Below the pieces are notes generated by a model. It made no database searches, was not told where the DNA came from, and saw nothing but the letters and a program-made list of their open reading frames with translations. Positions 32,433 through 41,581 of a stretch of DNA of 64,000 bases are shown piece by piece. Positions within the stretch are counted from its first letter, which is position 1. Each line of letters starts with the position of its first letter. The position numbers were made by a program, and so were the translations under genes. This DNA is from Microbispora catharanthi (GTDB lineage: Bacteria; Actinomycetota; Actinomycetes; Streptosporangiales; Streptosporangiaceae): positions 62,001 through 126,000 of the forward strand of contig NZ_VDMA02000014.1 of NCBI RefSeq assembly GCF_006334915.2. The letters run 5' to 3'.

Positions 32433-33054
32433 GATCCGGCGAGGCCGCCCCGCCGACGCCGCTCGCGTCGCGCCCGCGGGCGGCGCCCGGCCACAGCATG
32501 AGGTTCTGCAGCAGTTCCGCCTGCTCGATGGCGTCGTCGAGCGCGTTGTGGGTGTGCGGGCGCCGCGCCCGCACCTCGCGCGGCATCTGGCGCTTTGTCG
32601 CCCAGGCCACCGGCACCACGGCCTTGGCGGCGTACAGCGTCTTGATGTCGATGCACCGGGAGTGGCCGAAGGGCGACTGCCCGGTGAAGCGGAGGAAGTA
32701 CCAGTACATCCACATCCAGTCGTACGACAGCGGGAAGGCCGCGAGCACCGGCAGGTCGTCGCCGCAGACCTCGCGCACCCAGGCCGCCGCCTCCGTCATC
32801 GCCTCGGCCGGGTCGCGTCCCTCGCGCAGCAGCGTCGTCCGGTCGAGGCCGCTCACCGCCAGCGCCTCCGCCACCCAGTCGTCGCTGATCGGCCGTAACT
32901 CCGCGTAGAACGTCAGGGACTCCGGGTCGGTCCGCTCGAACCGCCGCCCGGTCATCCGGCCGGCCACGGTCATGCCGAAGCTGACCATCGAGTACGGCCC
33001 CGGAATCGGGCCGTCCGCCTCGACATCAACCGATATGTACGTTTCGGCTTTCAA
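32407..33054 (-). CDS. DEDDh-type 3'-5' exonuclease/exoribonuclease
   Basis: 215 residues. The N-terminus [21 protein letters not shown] holds the first Asp/Glu pair (metal ligands). [27 protein letters not shown] and the [15 protein letters not shown] motif at about 170 give the remaining D, the catalytic H and the last D. This matches actinobacterial exoribonucleases of the DUF5051 type. The C-terminal Gly/Ser/Asp tail is antisense to the end of pth. Confidence 0.82.
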   Translation of the reverse strand: MKAETYISVDVEADGPIPGPYSMVSFGMTVAGRMTGRRFERTDPESLTFYAELRPISDDWVAEALAVSGLDRTTLLREGRDPAEAMTEAAAWVREVCGDDLPVLAAFPLSYDWMWMYWYFLRFTGQSPFGHSRCIDIKTLYAAKAVVPVAWATKRQMPREVRARRPHTHNALDDAIEQAELLQNLMLWPGAARGRDASGVGGAASPDLSGEASPD

Positions 33055-33129
33055 CGAATCTCCCTGAGACGCCGGGGTGAGGCCGCTAGCATTCCATCAC
33101 CGTCGGTATTGACAGGATTACGGGGGGCG

Positions 33130-34593
33130 ATGGTGCTGGACGGTGACACGTCCTCGGTCGCCGTCGGCACGTCCCGGGACTCGCCCGCCCATCCGATGCC
33201 GCGGCCTCCCGAGTGGGCCGTCCGGTATCGGCTCACCGCGGCCGTCTGCGACATCGTGGGCGCCCTTCTCGCGGGGGTCACCGCCGTGGTGATCCGGTTC
33301 GGCGAGGTTACTCCGTACGTGATGCCCTATGTGATGGCGAGCGCCGCGCTGCCCGCCGTCTGGACGGTGATCCTGGTGCTGAGCCGGGCGTACGAGCCGC
33401 GCCTGATCGGCGTGGGGGCCGAGGAGTTCCGCCGGGTCGCACGGGGCGGCTTCACGTTGATCGCGGGTGTGGCGATCGCGGCGTACGCGTCGAAGACCGA
33501 GATAGCCCGCGGCTACGTGCTGATCGCGCTGCCGCTCGCCACCGTGCTCACCCTCGGGGCGAGGTACGGCCTGCGGCAGCGGCTGCACCGCAGGCGGGCC
33601 AGGGGCGAGGGCTGCATGCGCAGGGTCGTGGTGGTGGGCCACCGGGCGGCGATCGCCGAGCTGGTCGGCACCTTCCGCAGGGAGCGCTACCACGGGATGG
33701 AGGTGGTGGCCGCCTGCGTGCCCACCGGCGCCGCCGGCCGGGTCGCGGACGTGCCGGTGCTCGGCGACTTCACCGACGTGCCGCTGGTGGTCGAGCAGGT
33801 CCGGGCGGACACGGTGGCGGTGCTCGCCTGCCCCGAGCTGGACGGCACGGCGCTGCGCAGGCTGGCCTGGCGGCTGGAGCGGACGCGCACCGACCTCGTG
33901 GTGGCGCCCGCGCTGATGGAGGTGGCCGGCCCGCGGATCGCGATCCGCCCCATCGCCGGGCTCCCGCTGCTGCACGTGGAGCATCCCGAGCTGGCAGGAG
34001 GGCGCCGGCTGGTCAAGGGCGTGTTCGACCGGCTGGTCGCCGCCGCCGCGCTGGTCGTGCTCGCCCCGCTGCTGGCCGCCGTCGCCGTGGCCGTGCGGGC
34101 GACCGGCCCGGGGCCCGTCCTGTTCCGCCAGCGGCGGGTCGGCAGGGACGGCGTGGAGTTCACGATCCTGAAGTTCCGCACGATGCGCCGGGACGCGGAG
34201 GCCCGCAAGGTCGAGCTGGTCAGCGACGCCGACGGCGTGCTGTTCAAGGTGCGCAGGGACCCGCGGGTGACCCGGCTCGGCGCCGCGCTGCGGCGTTACT
34301 CGCTCGACGAGCTGCCGCAGCTGTTCAACGTGCTGCGGGGCGACATGTCGCTCGTCGGACCGCGCCCGCCGCTGCCCGAGGAGGTCGCGCGGTATGGCGA
34401 CGACGTGCGCCGCAGGCTCGTGGTGCGGCCCGGGATGACCGGGCTCTGGCAGGTAAACGGCCGATCCGACCTCTCCTGGGAGGAATCGGTACGGTTGGAC
34501 CTACGTTATGTCGAGAACTGGTCTCTCATGCTGGATCTGCAGATCTTATGGAAGACGTGGTCTGCGGTCGCCGGCGGGGCGGGAGCGTACTGA
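33130..34593 (+). CDS. Polyprenyl-phosphate sugar-1-phosphate transferase (WbaP/CpsE-like)
   Basis: 487 residues from the ATG at 33130 after GGGGGG. It starts exopolysaccharide units by moving a sugar-1-phosphate to undecaprenyl phosphate at the membrane. It has N-terminal membrane helices (about 35-135), a soluble CoA-binding-like middle (RRVVVVGHRAAIAELVGTFR), one more helix (about 295-320), and the catalytic domain: FRQRRVGRDGVEFTILKFRT, RRYSLDELPQLFNVLRGDMS, LVGPRPPLPEEV, RPGMTGLWQVNGR. The stop is 3 bases before cysQ, so it is cotranscribed with sulfate-activation genes. Confidence 0.92.
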   Translation: MVLDGDTSSVAVGTSRDSPAHPMPRPPEWAVRYRLTAAVCDIVGALLAGVTAVVIRFGEVTPYVMPYVMASAALPAVWTVILVLSRAYEPRLIGVGAEEFRRVARGGFTLIAGVAIAAYASKTEIARGYVLIALPLATVLTLGARYGLRQRLHRRRARGEGCMRRVVVVGHRAAIAELVGTFRRERYHGMEVVAACVPTGAAGRVADVPVLGDFTDVPLVVEQVRADTVAVLACPELDGTALRRLAWRLERTRTDLVVAPALMEVAGPRIAIRPIAGLPLLHVEHPELAGGRRLVKGVFDRLVAAAALVVLAPLLAAVAVAVRATGPGPVLFRQRRVGRDGVEFTILKFRTMRRDAEARKVELVSDADGVLFKVRRDPRVTRLGAALRRYSLDELPQLFNVLRGDMSLVGPRPPLPEEVARYGDDVRRRLVVRPGMTGLWQVNGRSDLSWEESVRLDLRYVENWSLMLDLQILWKTWSAVAGGAGAY

Positions 34594-34596
34594 GAA

Positions 34597-35370
34597 ATGA
34601 CGATGCGGGACGACCATTCCCTCGCCGGTGAGCTGGCGACGGAGGCGGGGGAGCGGCTCCTGGAGCTGCGCGCCCGTCTCGGGTTCGAGGACGGCCGGGC
34701 GCTGAAGGACGCCGGGGACCGCGCGTCCCACGAGTTCCTCATGGACGCCCTGAGGCGGCTGCGGCCGGACGACGCCGTGCTGTCGGAGGAGGCGACCCGC
34801 GAGGAGCGGATGGACCCCCGGCGGCTGTCGGCCGAGCGCGTCTGGATCGTCGATCCTCTCGACGGCACCCGTGAGTTCTCCGAGCAGGGCCGCACCGACT
34901 GGGCCGTCCACGTGGCCCTGTGGGAACGCGGCGCCCTCACCGCCGGAGCGGTCGCCCTGCCGGCCCAGGGGCGTACGCTGACGACGGCGGCGCCGCCCGA
35001 GCTGCCGGAGAAGGTGCGCGAGCCGTTCCGCATCGCGGTCAGCCGCACCCGGCCGCCTGAGTTCGTCCGTGAGCTGGCCGCCCGCCACGGCGGGGAACTC
35101 GTCCCCATCGGCTCGGCCGGTGCCAAGATCGCCGCGGTCCTCACCGGAGAGGTCGAGGCGTACGTGCACGCCGGGGGCCAGTACGAGTGGGACTCGGCCG
35201 CGCCGGTCGCGGTGGCGGTCGCGGCGGGGGCCCACGCGAGCAGGATCGACGGCTCACCCCTGACCTACAACCAGGGGGACCCCTGGCTGCCGGATATCCT
35301 GGTCTCCCTACCGGATCTGGCGCCAACGTTGCTCGCCGGAATCCGTGACCTGCATCGCCAGACTCCGTGA
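34597..35370 (+). CDS. cysQ: 3'(2'),5'-bisphosphate nucleotidase
   Basis: 257 residues, IMPase superfamily. It removes PAP, the product of PAPS-dependent sulfotransferases. Metal-site motifs are EEATREERMD (Glu), VWIVDPLDGTREFSEQGR, and YEWDSAAPVAVAVAAGAHAS near the C-terminus. It starts 3 bases after the sugar transferase stop and ends 11 bases before the cysD ATG. Its position between a priming glycosyltransferase and cysDN points to PAPS use for sulfation. Confidence 0.9.
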   Translation: MTMRDDHSLAGELATEAGERLLELRARLGFEDGRALKDAGDRASHEFLMDALRRLRPDDAVLSEEATREERMDPRRLSAERVWIVDPLDGTREFSEQGRTDWAVHVALWERGALTAGAVALPAQGRTLTTAAPPELPEKVREPFRIAVSRTRPPEFVRELAARHGGELVPIGSAGAKIAAVLTGEVEAYVHAGGQYEWDSAAPVAVAVAAGAHASRIDGSPLTYNQGDPWLPDILVSLPDLAPTLLAGIRDLHRQTP

Positions 35371-35381
35371 AGGAAGTCCCC

Positions 35382-36296
35382 ATGCTTCAGCGTGACTACA
35401 CCACGTCACAGCTCGACGTGCTCGAGGCCGAGGCGATCCACATCATGCGTGAGGTCGCGGCCGAGTTCGAGCGCCCGTGTCTGCTCTTCTCCGGCGGCAA
35501 GGACTCCATCGTCATGCTGCGGGTCGCCGAGAAGGCCTTCTGGCCGGCGCCGATCCCCTTCCCCCTGATGCACGTCGACACCGGGCACAACTTCCCCGAG
35601 GTCATCGAGTTCCGCGACCGGCGGGTCGCCGAGCTGGGCGCGCGGCTGGTGGTCGCGTCGGTCCAGGCGTCGATCGACGCCGGGCGGGTGGTCGAGCAGA
35701 CCGGGCGGCGGGCCTCCCGCAACCGGCTGCAGACGACGACGCTGCTGGACGCCATCGAGGAGCACGAGTTCGACGCGGTGTTCGGCGGGGCTCGGCGCGA
35801 CGAGGAGAAGGCCCGGGCCAAGGAGCGGGTGTTCTCCTTCCGCGACGAGTTCGGCCAGTGGGACCCGAAGAACCAGCGCCCCGAGCTCTGGAACCTCTAC
35901 AACACCAAGATCAGCAGGGGCGAGCACATCCGCGTGTTCCCGCTGTCGAACTGGACCGAGCTGGACGTGTGGCACTACATCCGGCGTGAGGGCATCGAGA
36001 TCCCGTCGATCTACTTCTCCCACACCCGCACGGTCTTCGAGCGCGACGCCATGCTGCTGGCCGACTCCGAGGTGGTCCAGCGGGGCGACGACGAGCCCAC
36101 GTTCGAGGCCGTCGTCCGCTACCGCACGGTCGGCGACATGACCTGCACCGGCGCGGTCGCCTCGACCGCCACCACGATCGACCAGATCATCGACGAGATC
36201 GCCGCCACCCGGATCACCGAGCGCGGCGCCACCCGCGCCGACGACCGGGCCTCCGAGGCCGCCATGGAAGATCGCAAGAAGGAAGGCTACTTCTGA
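35382..36296 (+). CDS. cysD: Sulfate adenylyltransferase small subunit
   Basis: 304 residues from the ATG at 35382 (MLQRDYTTSQLDVLEAEAIH); GAAGGAA lies upstream, and a GTG five codons earlier is rejected because it would overlap that site. With CysN it makes adenylyl sulfate (APS) from ATP and sulfate. PP-loop CLLFSGGKDSIVMLRVA is present, with HVDTGHNFPEVIEFRD and GGARRDEEKARAKER. The TGA overlaps the cysN start by one base (TGATG). Confidence 0.96.
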   Translation: MLQRDYTTSQLDVLEAEAIHIMREVAAEFERPCLLFSGGKDSIVMLRVAEKAFWPAPIPFPLMHVDTGHNFPEVIEFRDRRVAELGARLVVASVQASIDAGRVVEQTGRRASRNRLQTTTLLDAIEEHEFDAVFGGARRDEEKARAKERVFSFRDEFGQWDPKNQRPELWNLYNTKISRGEHIRVFPLSNWTELDVWHYIRREGIEIPSIYFSHTRTVFERDAMLLADSEVVQRGDDEPTFEAVVRYRTVGDMTCTGAVASTATTIDQIIDEIAATRITERGATRADDRASEAAMEDRKKEGYF

Positions 36297-37558
36297 TGGA
36301 CATCCTTCGTTTCGCGACGGCGGGCAGCGTCGACGACGGCAAGTCGACGCTGATCGGGCGGCTGCTGTTCGACTCCAAGGCGATCTTCGAGGACCAGCTC
36401 GAAGCGGTCGAGCGCACCTCCCGCGATCGGGGCACGGAGTACACCGACCTGTCGCTGCTCACCGACGGCCTGCGGGCCGAGCGCGAGCAGGGCATCACGA
36501 TCGACGTGGCCTACCGCTACTTCGCCACGCCCAAGCGGAAGTTCATCATCGCCGACACCCCCGGGCACATCCAGTACACCCGGAACATGGTCACCGGCGC
36601 CTCCACGGCCGACCTGGCGATCATCCTGATCGACGCGCGCAAGGGCGTGCTGGAGCAGTCGCGGCGGCACGCCTTCCTCACGACGCTGCTGCGGGTGCCG
36701 CACCTCGTGCTCGCGGTGAACAAGATGGACCTCGTCGACTACTCCGAGGCCCGGTTCGAGGAGATCCGCGAGGAGTTCACCGCGTTCGCCAGCAAGCTGA
36801 ACGCGTCCGACCTCACGTTCATCCCGATCTCGGCGCTGCACGGCGACAACGTGGTCTCCCGCTCGGAGAACATGCCGTGGTACGAGGGCTCCTCGCTGCT
36901 GCACCATTTGGAGAACGTGCACATCGCCTCCGACCGCAACCTGGTCGACGTGCGCTTCCCCGTGCAGTACGTCATCCGCCCGCACAGCGCGACCAGCCAG
37001 GAGCTGCACGACTACCGGGGCTACGCAGGGCAGGTCGCGGGCGGCGTGCTCAAGCCGGGCGACGAGGTGCTGCACCTGCCCTCCGGCCTGACCACGACGA
37101 TCACCGGGATCGACACCTTCGACGGCCCGGTGGAGGAGGCGTTCGCGCCGATGTCGGTCACGCTGCGCCTGGGCGACGACATCGACATCTCCCGGGGCGA
37201 CATGATCTGCCGGCCGAACAACCAGCCGCAGGCCGCCCAGGAGATCGACGCGATGATCTGCTGGATGGCCGACGGCCTGAAGCTCCAGCCGCGCTCCAAA
37301 CTGATCATCAAGCACACCACCCGTACGGCCCGGGCTCTCGTGCGGGACCTGCACTACCGGCTCGACGTCAACACCCTGCACCGGGACGAGTCGGCCACCG
37401 CTCTCGGCCTGAACGAGATCGGCCGGGTGTCGCTGCGGACGACCCAGCCGTTGTTCGTGGACGACTACGCCCGCAACCGCCTCACCGGCGGCTTCATCCT
37501 GATCGACGAGGCCACCAACGGCACCGTCGGCGCCGGGATGATCGTCGACGCGCGCTGA
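36296..37558 (+). CDS. cysN: Sulfate adenylyltransferase large (GTPase) subunit
   Basis: 420 residues, the short form without a fused APS kinase. GTPase motifs: GSVDDGKSTLIGR (G1), GITIDVAYR (G2), DTPGHIQYTRN (G3), NKMD (G4). EF-Tu-like beta-barrel domains follow. It drives APS synthesis by GTP hydrolysis together with CysD. APS kinase must come from elsewhere; one candidate is the partial gene at the right edge of the window. No clear terminator follows; 37559-37785 holds only repeats. Confidence 0.95.
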   Translation: MDILRFATAGSVDDGKSTLIGRLLFDSKAIFEDQLEAVERTSRDRGTEYTDLSLLTDGLRAEREQGITIDVAYRYFATPKRKFIIADTPGHIQYTRNMVTGASTADLAIILIDARKGVLEQSRRHAFLTTLLRVPHLVLAVNKMDLVDYSEARFEEIREEFTAFASKLNASDLTFIPISALHGDNVVSRSENMPWYEGSSLLHHLENVHIASDRNLVDVRFPVQYVIRPHSATSQELHDYRGYAGQVAGGVLKPGDEVLHLPSGLTTTITGIDTFDGPVEEAFAPMSVTLRLGDDIDISRGDMICRPNNQPQAAQEIDAMICWMADGLKLQPRSKLIIKHTTRTARALVRDLHYRLDVNTLHRDESATALGLNEIGRVSLRTTQPLFVDDYARNRLTGGFILIDEATNGTVGAGMIVDAR

Positions 37559-37611
37559 CCGGCGCTTCTCGAAGGACCTGGGAAGTCCCGCTCGGACGGC
37601 CTGCGAGGGCG

Positions 37612-37679
37612 AGGCACAGGGCGGCACAGCGCGGCAGCACAGGGCGGCACGAGGCGGCACGAGGCGACACAGGGCAGCG
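37612..37679. repeat. Degenerate GGCACRRGGC repeats
   Basis: Short imperfect tandem units of about 10-20 bases (GGCACAGGGC, GGCACGAGGC) in the spacer behind cysN. Confidence 0.6.
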
Positions 37680-37717
37680 CTTCAGCTCAAAATCGGCGGC
37701 GCTGCCCGTGCCCGCCC

Positions 37718-37756
37718 TTCAGGCCCCGTGTTCAGGCCCCGTGTTCAGGCCCCGTG
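37718..37756. repeat. Three exact 13-bp tandem repeats
   Basis: TTCAGGCCCCGTG three times without interruption, in the spacer between cysN and the convergent reductase. Confidence 0.9.
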
Positions 37757-37785
37757 GAGACCGTCGGCAGGGTGTCTGATCAAGG

Positions 37786-39018
37786 TCAGGCTTCCCCGCT
37801 CTGAGGAGCGGCGAGGGTCTCCAGTGGCCGGCCGGTGTCGGCCAGCGCTTGGGGCGTGACGGGTGTTCCGGTGCGTATCAACGTCTTGATCGGCTCGACG
37901 ACGTCCCAGACGTTGACGTTCATGCCGGCCAGGACGCGATCGCCGCTGAGCCATAAGGCGACGAACTCCCGGGCCGCGACGTCGCCCCGGAAGACGACCT
38001 GGTCGTAGCCGCCGGGCTCGACGTGGCCGACGTACTCCATGCCGAGGTCGTACTGGTCCGTGTAGAAGTAGGGCAGCTCCTCGTAGACCGCCTCCCGGCC
38101 CAGCATGGTGGCGGCGGCGACCGCGGGCTGTTTGAGCGCGTTGGCCCAGTGTTCGACCCGTACGTGCGTGCCCAGCAGAGGGTGGTAGGCATTGGCGACG
38201 TCCCCGGCGGCGACGATGTCCGGGTCGCCGGTCCGCAGGGTCGCGTCCACCACGATGCCGTTGTCCACGTGCAACCCGGCGCTCAGGGCGAGCCGCACGT
38301 CGGGTTCGGCGCCGACACCGACGAGGACGGCGTCGGCGTCGATCTCGCCGCCGTCGCCCAGACGTACGCCCGAGGGCGTGATCTCGCTGACGGTGACCCC
38401 GAGCCGGAGGTCGACGCCGTGGTCGCGGTGCAGATCGGCGAAGACCTGGGCCGCCTCGGGCCCGAGCGCGCGCAGCAGGGGAAGCCGCGCCGTCTCCAGC
38501 ACCGTGACCGCGACGCCGGCCTGCCGGGCGGCGGCGGTGACCTCCAGCCCGATCCAGCCGGCCCCGATCACCGCCAGCCGGGACACGCTCCCGAGGACGT
38601 CCCTGAGCGCCTCGCAGTCCTCGATCCGGCGCAGGTAGTGCACGTGCGGCGCCTCCGCGCCGGGGATCGGAGGCTTTCGCGGCCGGGCCCCGGTGGCCAG
38701 CAGCAGTCTGTCGTATTCGATCACGCTGCCGTCGGCCAGTTCGACGCGGTGGGCGCCGCGGTCGAGGCCGACCGCGGCGATGCCGAGCCGCAGCTCGACG
38801 TCGTGGTCGGCGTACCAGCCTTCCTGGTGGACGAAGACGCCGGCCCGGTCGGTCTTGCCCGTCAGGTAGCCCTTGGACAGCGGGGGCCGCTCATAGGGGC
38901 GGTGCGGCTCGGCGCCGATCAGCGTGATCCGCCCGTCGAATCCCTGCTCGCGCAGGGCTTCGGCGGCTTTGGCGCCGGCCAGGCCGGCTCCGACGATCAC
39001 GAACCTCTGCTGTGTCAC
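37786..39018 (-). CDS. FAD-dependent pyridine nucleotide reductase (ferredoxin reductase type)
   Basis: 410 residues. The FAD motif FVIVGAGLAGAKAAEALREQ is at the N-terminus, the NAD(P) motif LAVIGAGWIGLEVTAAARQ at about 145, and the second FAD motif ADAVLVGVGAEPDVRLA through DIVAAGDVAN at about 230-285. PLSKGYLTGK and RVEHWANALKQP are typical of reductases that feed electrons to ferredoxins of oxygenases or P450s. No ferredoxin gene is adjacent. It follows folE by 17 bases in an apparent operon reading leftward from 40633. Confidence 0.87.
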   Translation of the reverse strand: MTQQRFVIVGAGLAGAKAAEALREQGFDGRITLIGAEPHRPYERPPLSKGYLTGKTDRAGVFVHQEGWYADHDVELRLGIAAVGLDRGAHRVELADGSVIEYDRLLLATGARPRKPPIPGAEAPHVHYLRRIEDCEALRDVLGSVSRLAVIGAGWIGLEVTAAARQAGVAVTVLETARLPLLRALGPEAAQVFADLHRDHGVDLRLGVTVSEITPSGVRLGDGGEIDADAVLVGVGAEPDVRLALSAGLHVDNGIVVDATLRTGDPDIVAAGDVANAYHPLLGTHVRVEHWANALKQPAVAAATMLGREAVYEELPYFYTDQYDLGMEYVGHVEPGGYDQVVFRGDVAAREFVALWLSGDRVLAGMNVNVWDVVEPIKTLIRTGTPVTPQALADTGRPLETLAAPQSGEA

Positions 39019-39035
39019 GGCGATGGTCTCCTTGT

Positions 39036-39635
39036 TCAGGTGCGGGTGCCGGTGAGGGCGAAGAACTCCTGACGGGATCGGGCGTCCTCCCGGAGGATGC
39101 CCAGCAGCGTCGAGGTGACGGTGGTCGAGCCGACGGCCCGTACGCCCCGCAGAGTCATGCAGGTGTGCTCGGCCTCGATCACGACGCCGACCCCCGCGGG
39201 TCGCAACCGGTCGGCGAGCCAGTCGGCCACCTGTTTGGTGAGCCGTTCCTGCACCTGCGGCCGGCGGGCGAAGTGCTCGACGACGCGGGCCAGCTTGGAC
39301 AGCCCGAGGATGCGGTCGCCGGGAAGGTAGCCGACATGCGCGACTCCGGCGAAGGGCAGCAGATGATGCTCGCAGACCGAGCGGACCGGGATCGCCCGGG
39401 CCAGCACGAGCTCGTCGTAGCCCTCCTCGTTGGGGAAGGTGGTGAGGTCGAACGGGCGTGGCGTGAACAGCTCGGCATACGCCTTGGCCATCCGCGCCGG
39501 AGTCTCCCGCAGGCTCTCGGAGTCCGTCGAGATGCCCAGCGCCTCCAGGAACTCGCCGGCCGCGCGCTCGGCGGCGGCCAGGTCCACACCGTCGCGCGGC
39601 TCGTCGATCACCCGCAGGGCGTTACCGGAACGCAT
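39036..39635 (-). CDS. folE: GTP cyclohydrolase I
   Basis: 199 residues. It opens the folate/tetrahydropterin pathway (GTP to dihydroneopterin triphosphate). Zinc and active-site motif SVCEHHLLPFAGVAHVGYLP; zinc Cys in EAEHTCMTLRGVR; also GLSKLARVVEHFARRPQVQE. Its operon with a reductase and membrane proteins differs from a standard folate cluster, so it may be an accessory copy. It begins one base after the upstream membrane-protein gene ends. Confidence 0.93.
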   Translation of the reverse strand: MRSGNALRVIDEPRDGVDLAAAERAAGEFLEALGISTDSESLRETPARMAKAYAELFTPRPFDLTTFPNEEGYDELVLARAIPVRSVCEHHLLPFAGVAHVGYLPGDRILGLSKLARVVEHFARRPQVQERLTKQVADWLADRLRPAGVGVVIEAEHTCMTLRGVRAVGSTTVTSTLLGILREDARSRQEFFALTGTRT

Positions 39636-39636
39636 C

Positions 39637-40065
39637 TCAGCCGCCGCTCATGCCGAGCGCGGTCAGCAGCACCAGCACCACGGTGGCCACCGCCAGCAGA
39701 CCGTGTCCGGCCACGACCGCGACTGGGAAGTGCCGCTCGGGCGGTCCCGCCGAGCCGGTGGCGCCGGGCCCGCCGGCCACCGCCGTACGGCCGCGGTAGG
39801 CGGGGATCCACCGGGCGAACATCGCGAAGCCCAGCAGCGCGACCGGGACCAGCAGGACCAGCGCGACCCACGCCAGGGCGGCGATGCCGGCGAACAGGTA
39901 TGCGATCCACACGACCAGCCCGGCGGCGGCCAGCGCGAAGTGACCGAAGATCAGCCCTGGTGAGAAGCGGCTGGTGCGCCGGCCGCCTCTGGCGATCCAG
40001 ACGCCCAGCATCACGAAGCCGCCCACCGCGGTGAGCAACCAGGTGACCAGTGCCGCGATACCCAT
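39637..40065 (-). CDS. Small membrane protein, four predicted helices
   Basis: 142 residues, with hydrophobic helices at about 3-24, 38-58, 62-84 and 115-138. The loop contains RGGRRTSRFSPG. I do not assign it to a named family. The context between a DUF2231-type membrane protein and folE suggests a shared role, perhaps redox or heme related, but this is inference from context only. Confidence 0.75.
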   Translation of the reverse strand: MGIAALVTWLLTAVGGFVMLGVWIARGGRRTSRFSPGLIFGHFALAAAGLVVWIAYLFAGIAALAWVALVLLVPVALLGFAMFARWIPAYRGRTAVAGGPGATGSAGPPERHFPVAVVAGHGLLAVATVVLVLLTALGMSGG

Positions 40066-40099
40066 GATGAATTCTCCTTCTGTGATGGTGGGATGAGGG

Positions 40100-40633
40100 T
40101 CAGCGCCGGAAACCGTCGGCCTGGGTGGCCTCGTCGGCCACCCGCACGCCGTAGCGGTAGGCGAGCTTGCCGCCCAGGTAGCCGGAGACCACGAGCAGCG
40201 CCAGGCTGCCCGCCGAGAGCAGCAGCGGGCCGAGCGCGACCGCGCCTGTCGTCGTGCCCGCCGCCGTGCCCGCCGTCGTGCCGGTCTGACGCCACAGGAA
40301 GCCGGCGGCGTACGCGGCGGTGATCACGAGGTTCAAGCCCATGTGGAGCAGACCCGTGCGGAACGCCGGGGTGCCCGGCGGGATGGCGAACAGGTCGAGG
40401 AACCCGGCCATCGCCGCGGCCAGCGCGCCGAGCACGCCGATGGCGATCAGCCACTTCGAGCCCTCGGCGAGGAATCCCGGATTGGGCGCGAACCGGGACG
40501 CCAGGTCGAAGACCATGCTCGCCACCCACGCTCCGATGGGCACCGCGACCAGCATCGGGTGGAACGGATGGCCGTACGGCCCGGCCAGCACCGCGCTCAC
40601 CGGTCGTTTCGCCTCGTTCAGCTCACCGGTCAT
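40100..40633 (-). CDS. DUF2231-type membrane protein
   Basis: 177 residues. The signature GHPFHPMLVAVPIGAWVASM lies at about 21-40. Helices at about 25-45, 60-82, 93-115 and 130-158 follow, with a conserved-looking LLHMGLNLVITAAYA. The insert TTAGTAAGTTTGA is low complexity. The family is predicted to be membrane-embedded with His residues that could bind heme; the function is not established. It is first in the leftward operon and divergent from a regulator. Confidence 0.8.
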   Translation of the reverse strand: MTGELNEAKRPVSAVLAGPYGHPFHPMLVAVPIGAWVASMVFDLASRFAPNPGFLAEGSKWLIAIGVLGALAAAMAGFLDLFAIPPGTPAFRTGLLHMGLNLVITAAYAAGFLWRQTGTTAGTAAGTTTGAVALGPLLLSAGSLALLVVSGYLGGKLAYRYGVRVADEATQADGFRR

Positions 40634-40660
40634 CCGGACCTCCGCGTGCGACGTATTTAC

Positions 40661-40686
40661 GCCAAAGAATGTTGGTCTTATTTGGC
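40661..40686. promoter_or_regulatory. Inverted repeat between DUF2231 gene and regulator
   Basis: GCCAAA and TTTGGC flank 14 bases, with a nested CCAA-N6-TTGG. A candidate operator for the divergently encoded regulator. Confidence 0.4.
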
Positions 40687-40761
40687 CCGGCGGTCAAGGA
40701 GTACGCGTACATCGGAGGGGATACGGTTTTCGACCGCACGGGCGGGCGTTATCGTGGCAGG

Positions 40762-41451
40762 GTGACAACGGATCCCGCGATCAGTGCGGTGGCCGCACTG
40801 GACGACGTGCTGCGGCAGGGGATGTACGCCTACATCCGCAGGGCGCGCCGCCCGGTGACCCGGGACGAGGCCGCCGCCTCGGTCGGAATCTCCCGCAAGC
40901 TGGCCGCCTTCCATCTGGACAAACTGGTCGACGCCGGCCTGCTGCGCGCCCGCTACGAGGCGGTCGGCGGCATCCGCAAGGTCGGCCGCACCCCGAAGGT
41001 CTACGAACCCGCCGAGACCGACATCCGCGTCACGATCCCCGAACGCCGGCACGAGGTGCTGGCCGACATCCTCATGGACGCCGTTCTCGCGGAGAGCGAA
41101 GGCGAAAGCGCCCGCCAGGCGGCGGTCCGGGTGGCCGGTCGGCACGGCGAAGAGATCGGCGCCGCGGAACGCGCCCGGGCCAAGCCCGGCCGGCTCGGCG
41201 CGGAACGCGCCCTCACGCTGCTCGAAAGCCTGCTCGCGCGGCACGGCTTCGAGCCCGGCCGCGAGTCTCCCACCTGTGTGCGGCTGCGCAACTGCCCGTT
41301 CCATCCACTGGCGGCGCGAGCCCCCGAACTGGTCTGCGGGGTCAACCACGCCTTCCTCGACGGCATGCTCACCGGCCTGGACGCCTCCAGGGTGCGGGCC
41401 GTCCTGATGCCGCGGCCGGGGGAGTGCTGTGTCGAACTGCGCTCCTCCTGA
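40762..41451 (+). CDS. ArsR/COG2345-type regulator with C-terminal Cys cluster
   Basis: 229 residues from GTG (TTDPAISAVAALDDVLRQGM); the frame extends 31 codons further upstream without support. Winged helix is near residues 20-75 (VTRDEAAASVGISRKLAAFH, then LDKLVDAGLL). The C-terminal third has CVRLRNCPFHPLAARAPELV followed by CGVNH and a terminal CC (GECCVE). That spacing resembles the Fe-S-binding SufR-like regulators of this family. It is divergent from the reductase/folE/DUF2231 operon and probably controls it in response to iron-sulfur or redox state. Confidence 0.8.
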   Translation: MTTDPAISAVAALDDVLRQGMYAYIRRARRPVTRDEAAASVGISRKLAAFHLDKLVDAGLLRARYEAVGGIRKVGRTPKVYEPAETDIRVTIPERRHEVLADILMDAVLAESEGESARQAAVRVAGRHGEEIGAAERARAKPGRLGAERALTLLESLLARHGFEPGRESPTCVRLRNCPFHPLAARAPELVCGVNHAFLDGMLTGLDASRVRAVLMPRPGECCVELRSS

Positions 41452-41581
41452 GGCTTCCCCCGCCCCCGGTGATCCCGTTCCGCCGCGGGCGGCGGCCTCG
41501 TAGATCCTTTGGCGATCAGGGGTCGCCTGATTACCCTCCGCGCTAGGGTCGTCACGTTTCGCATCCATCCGTGGAGGACAC

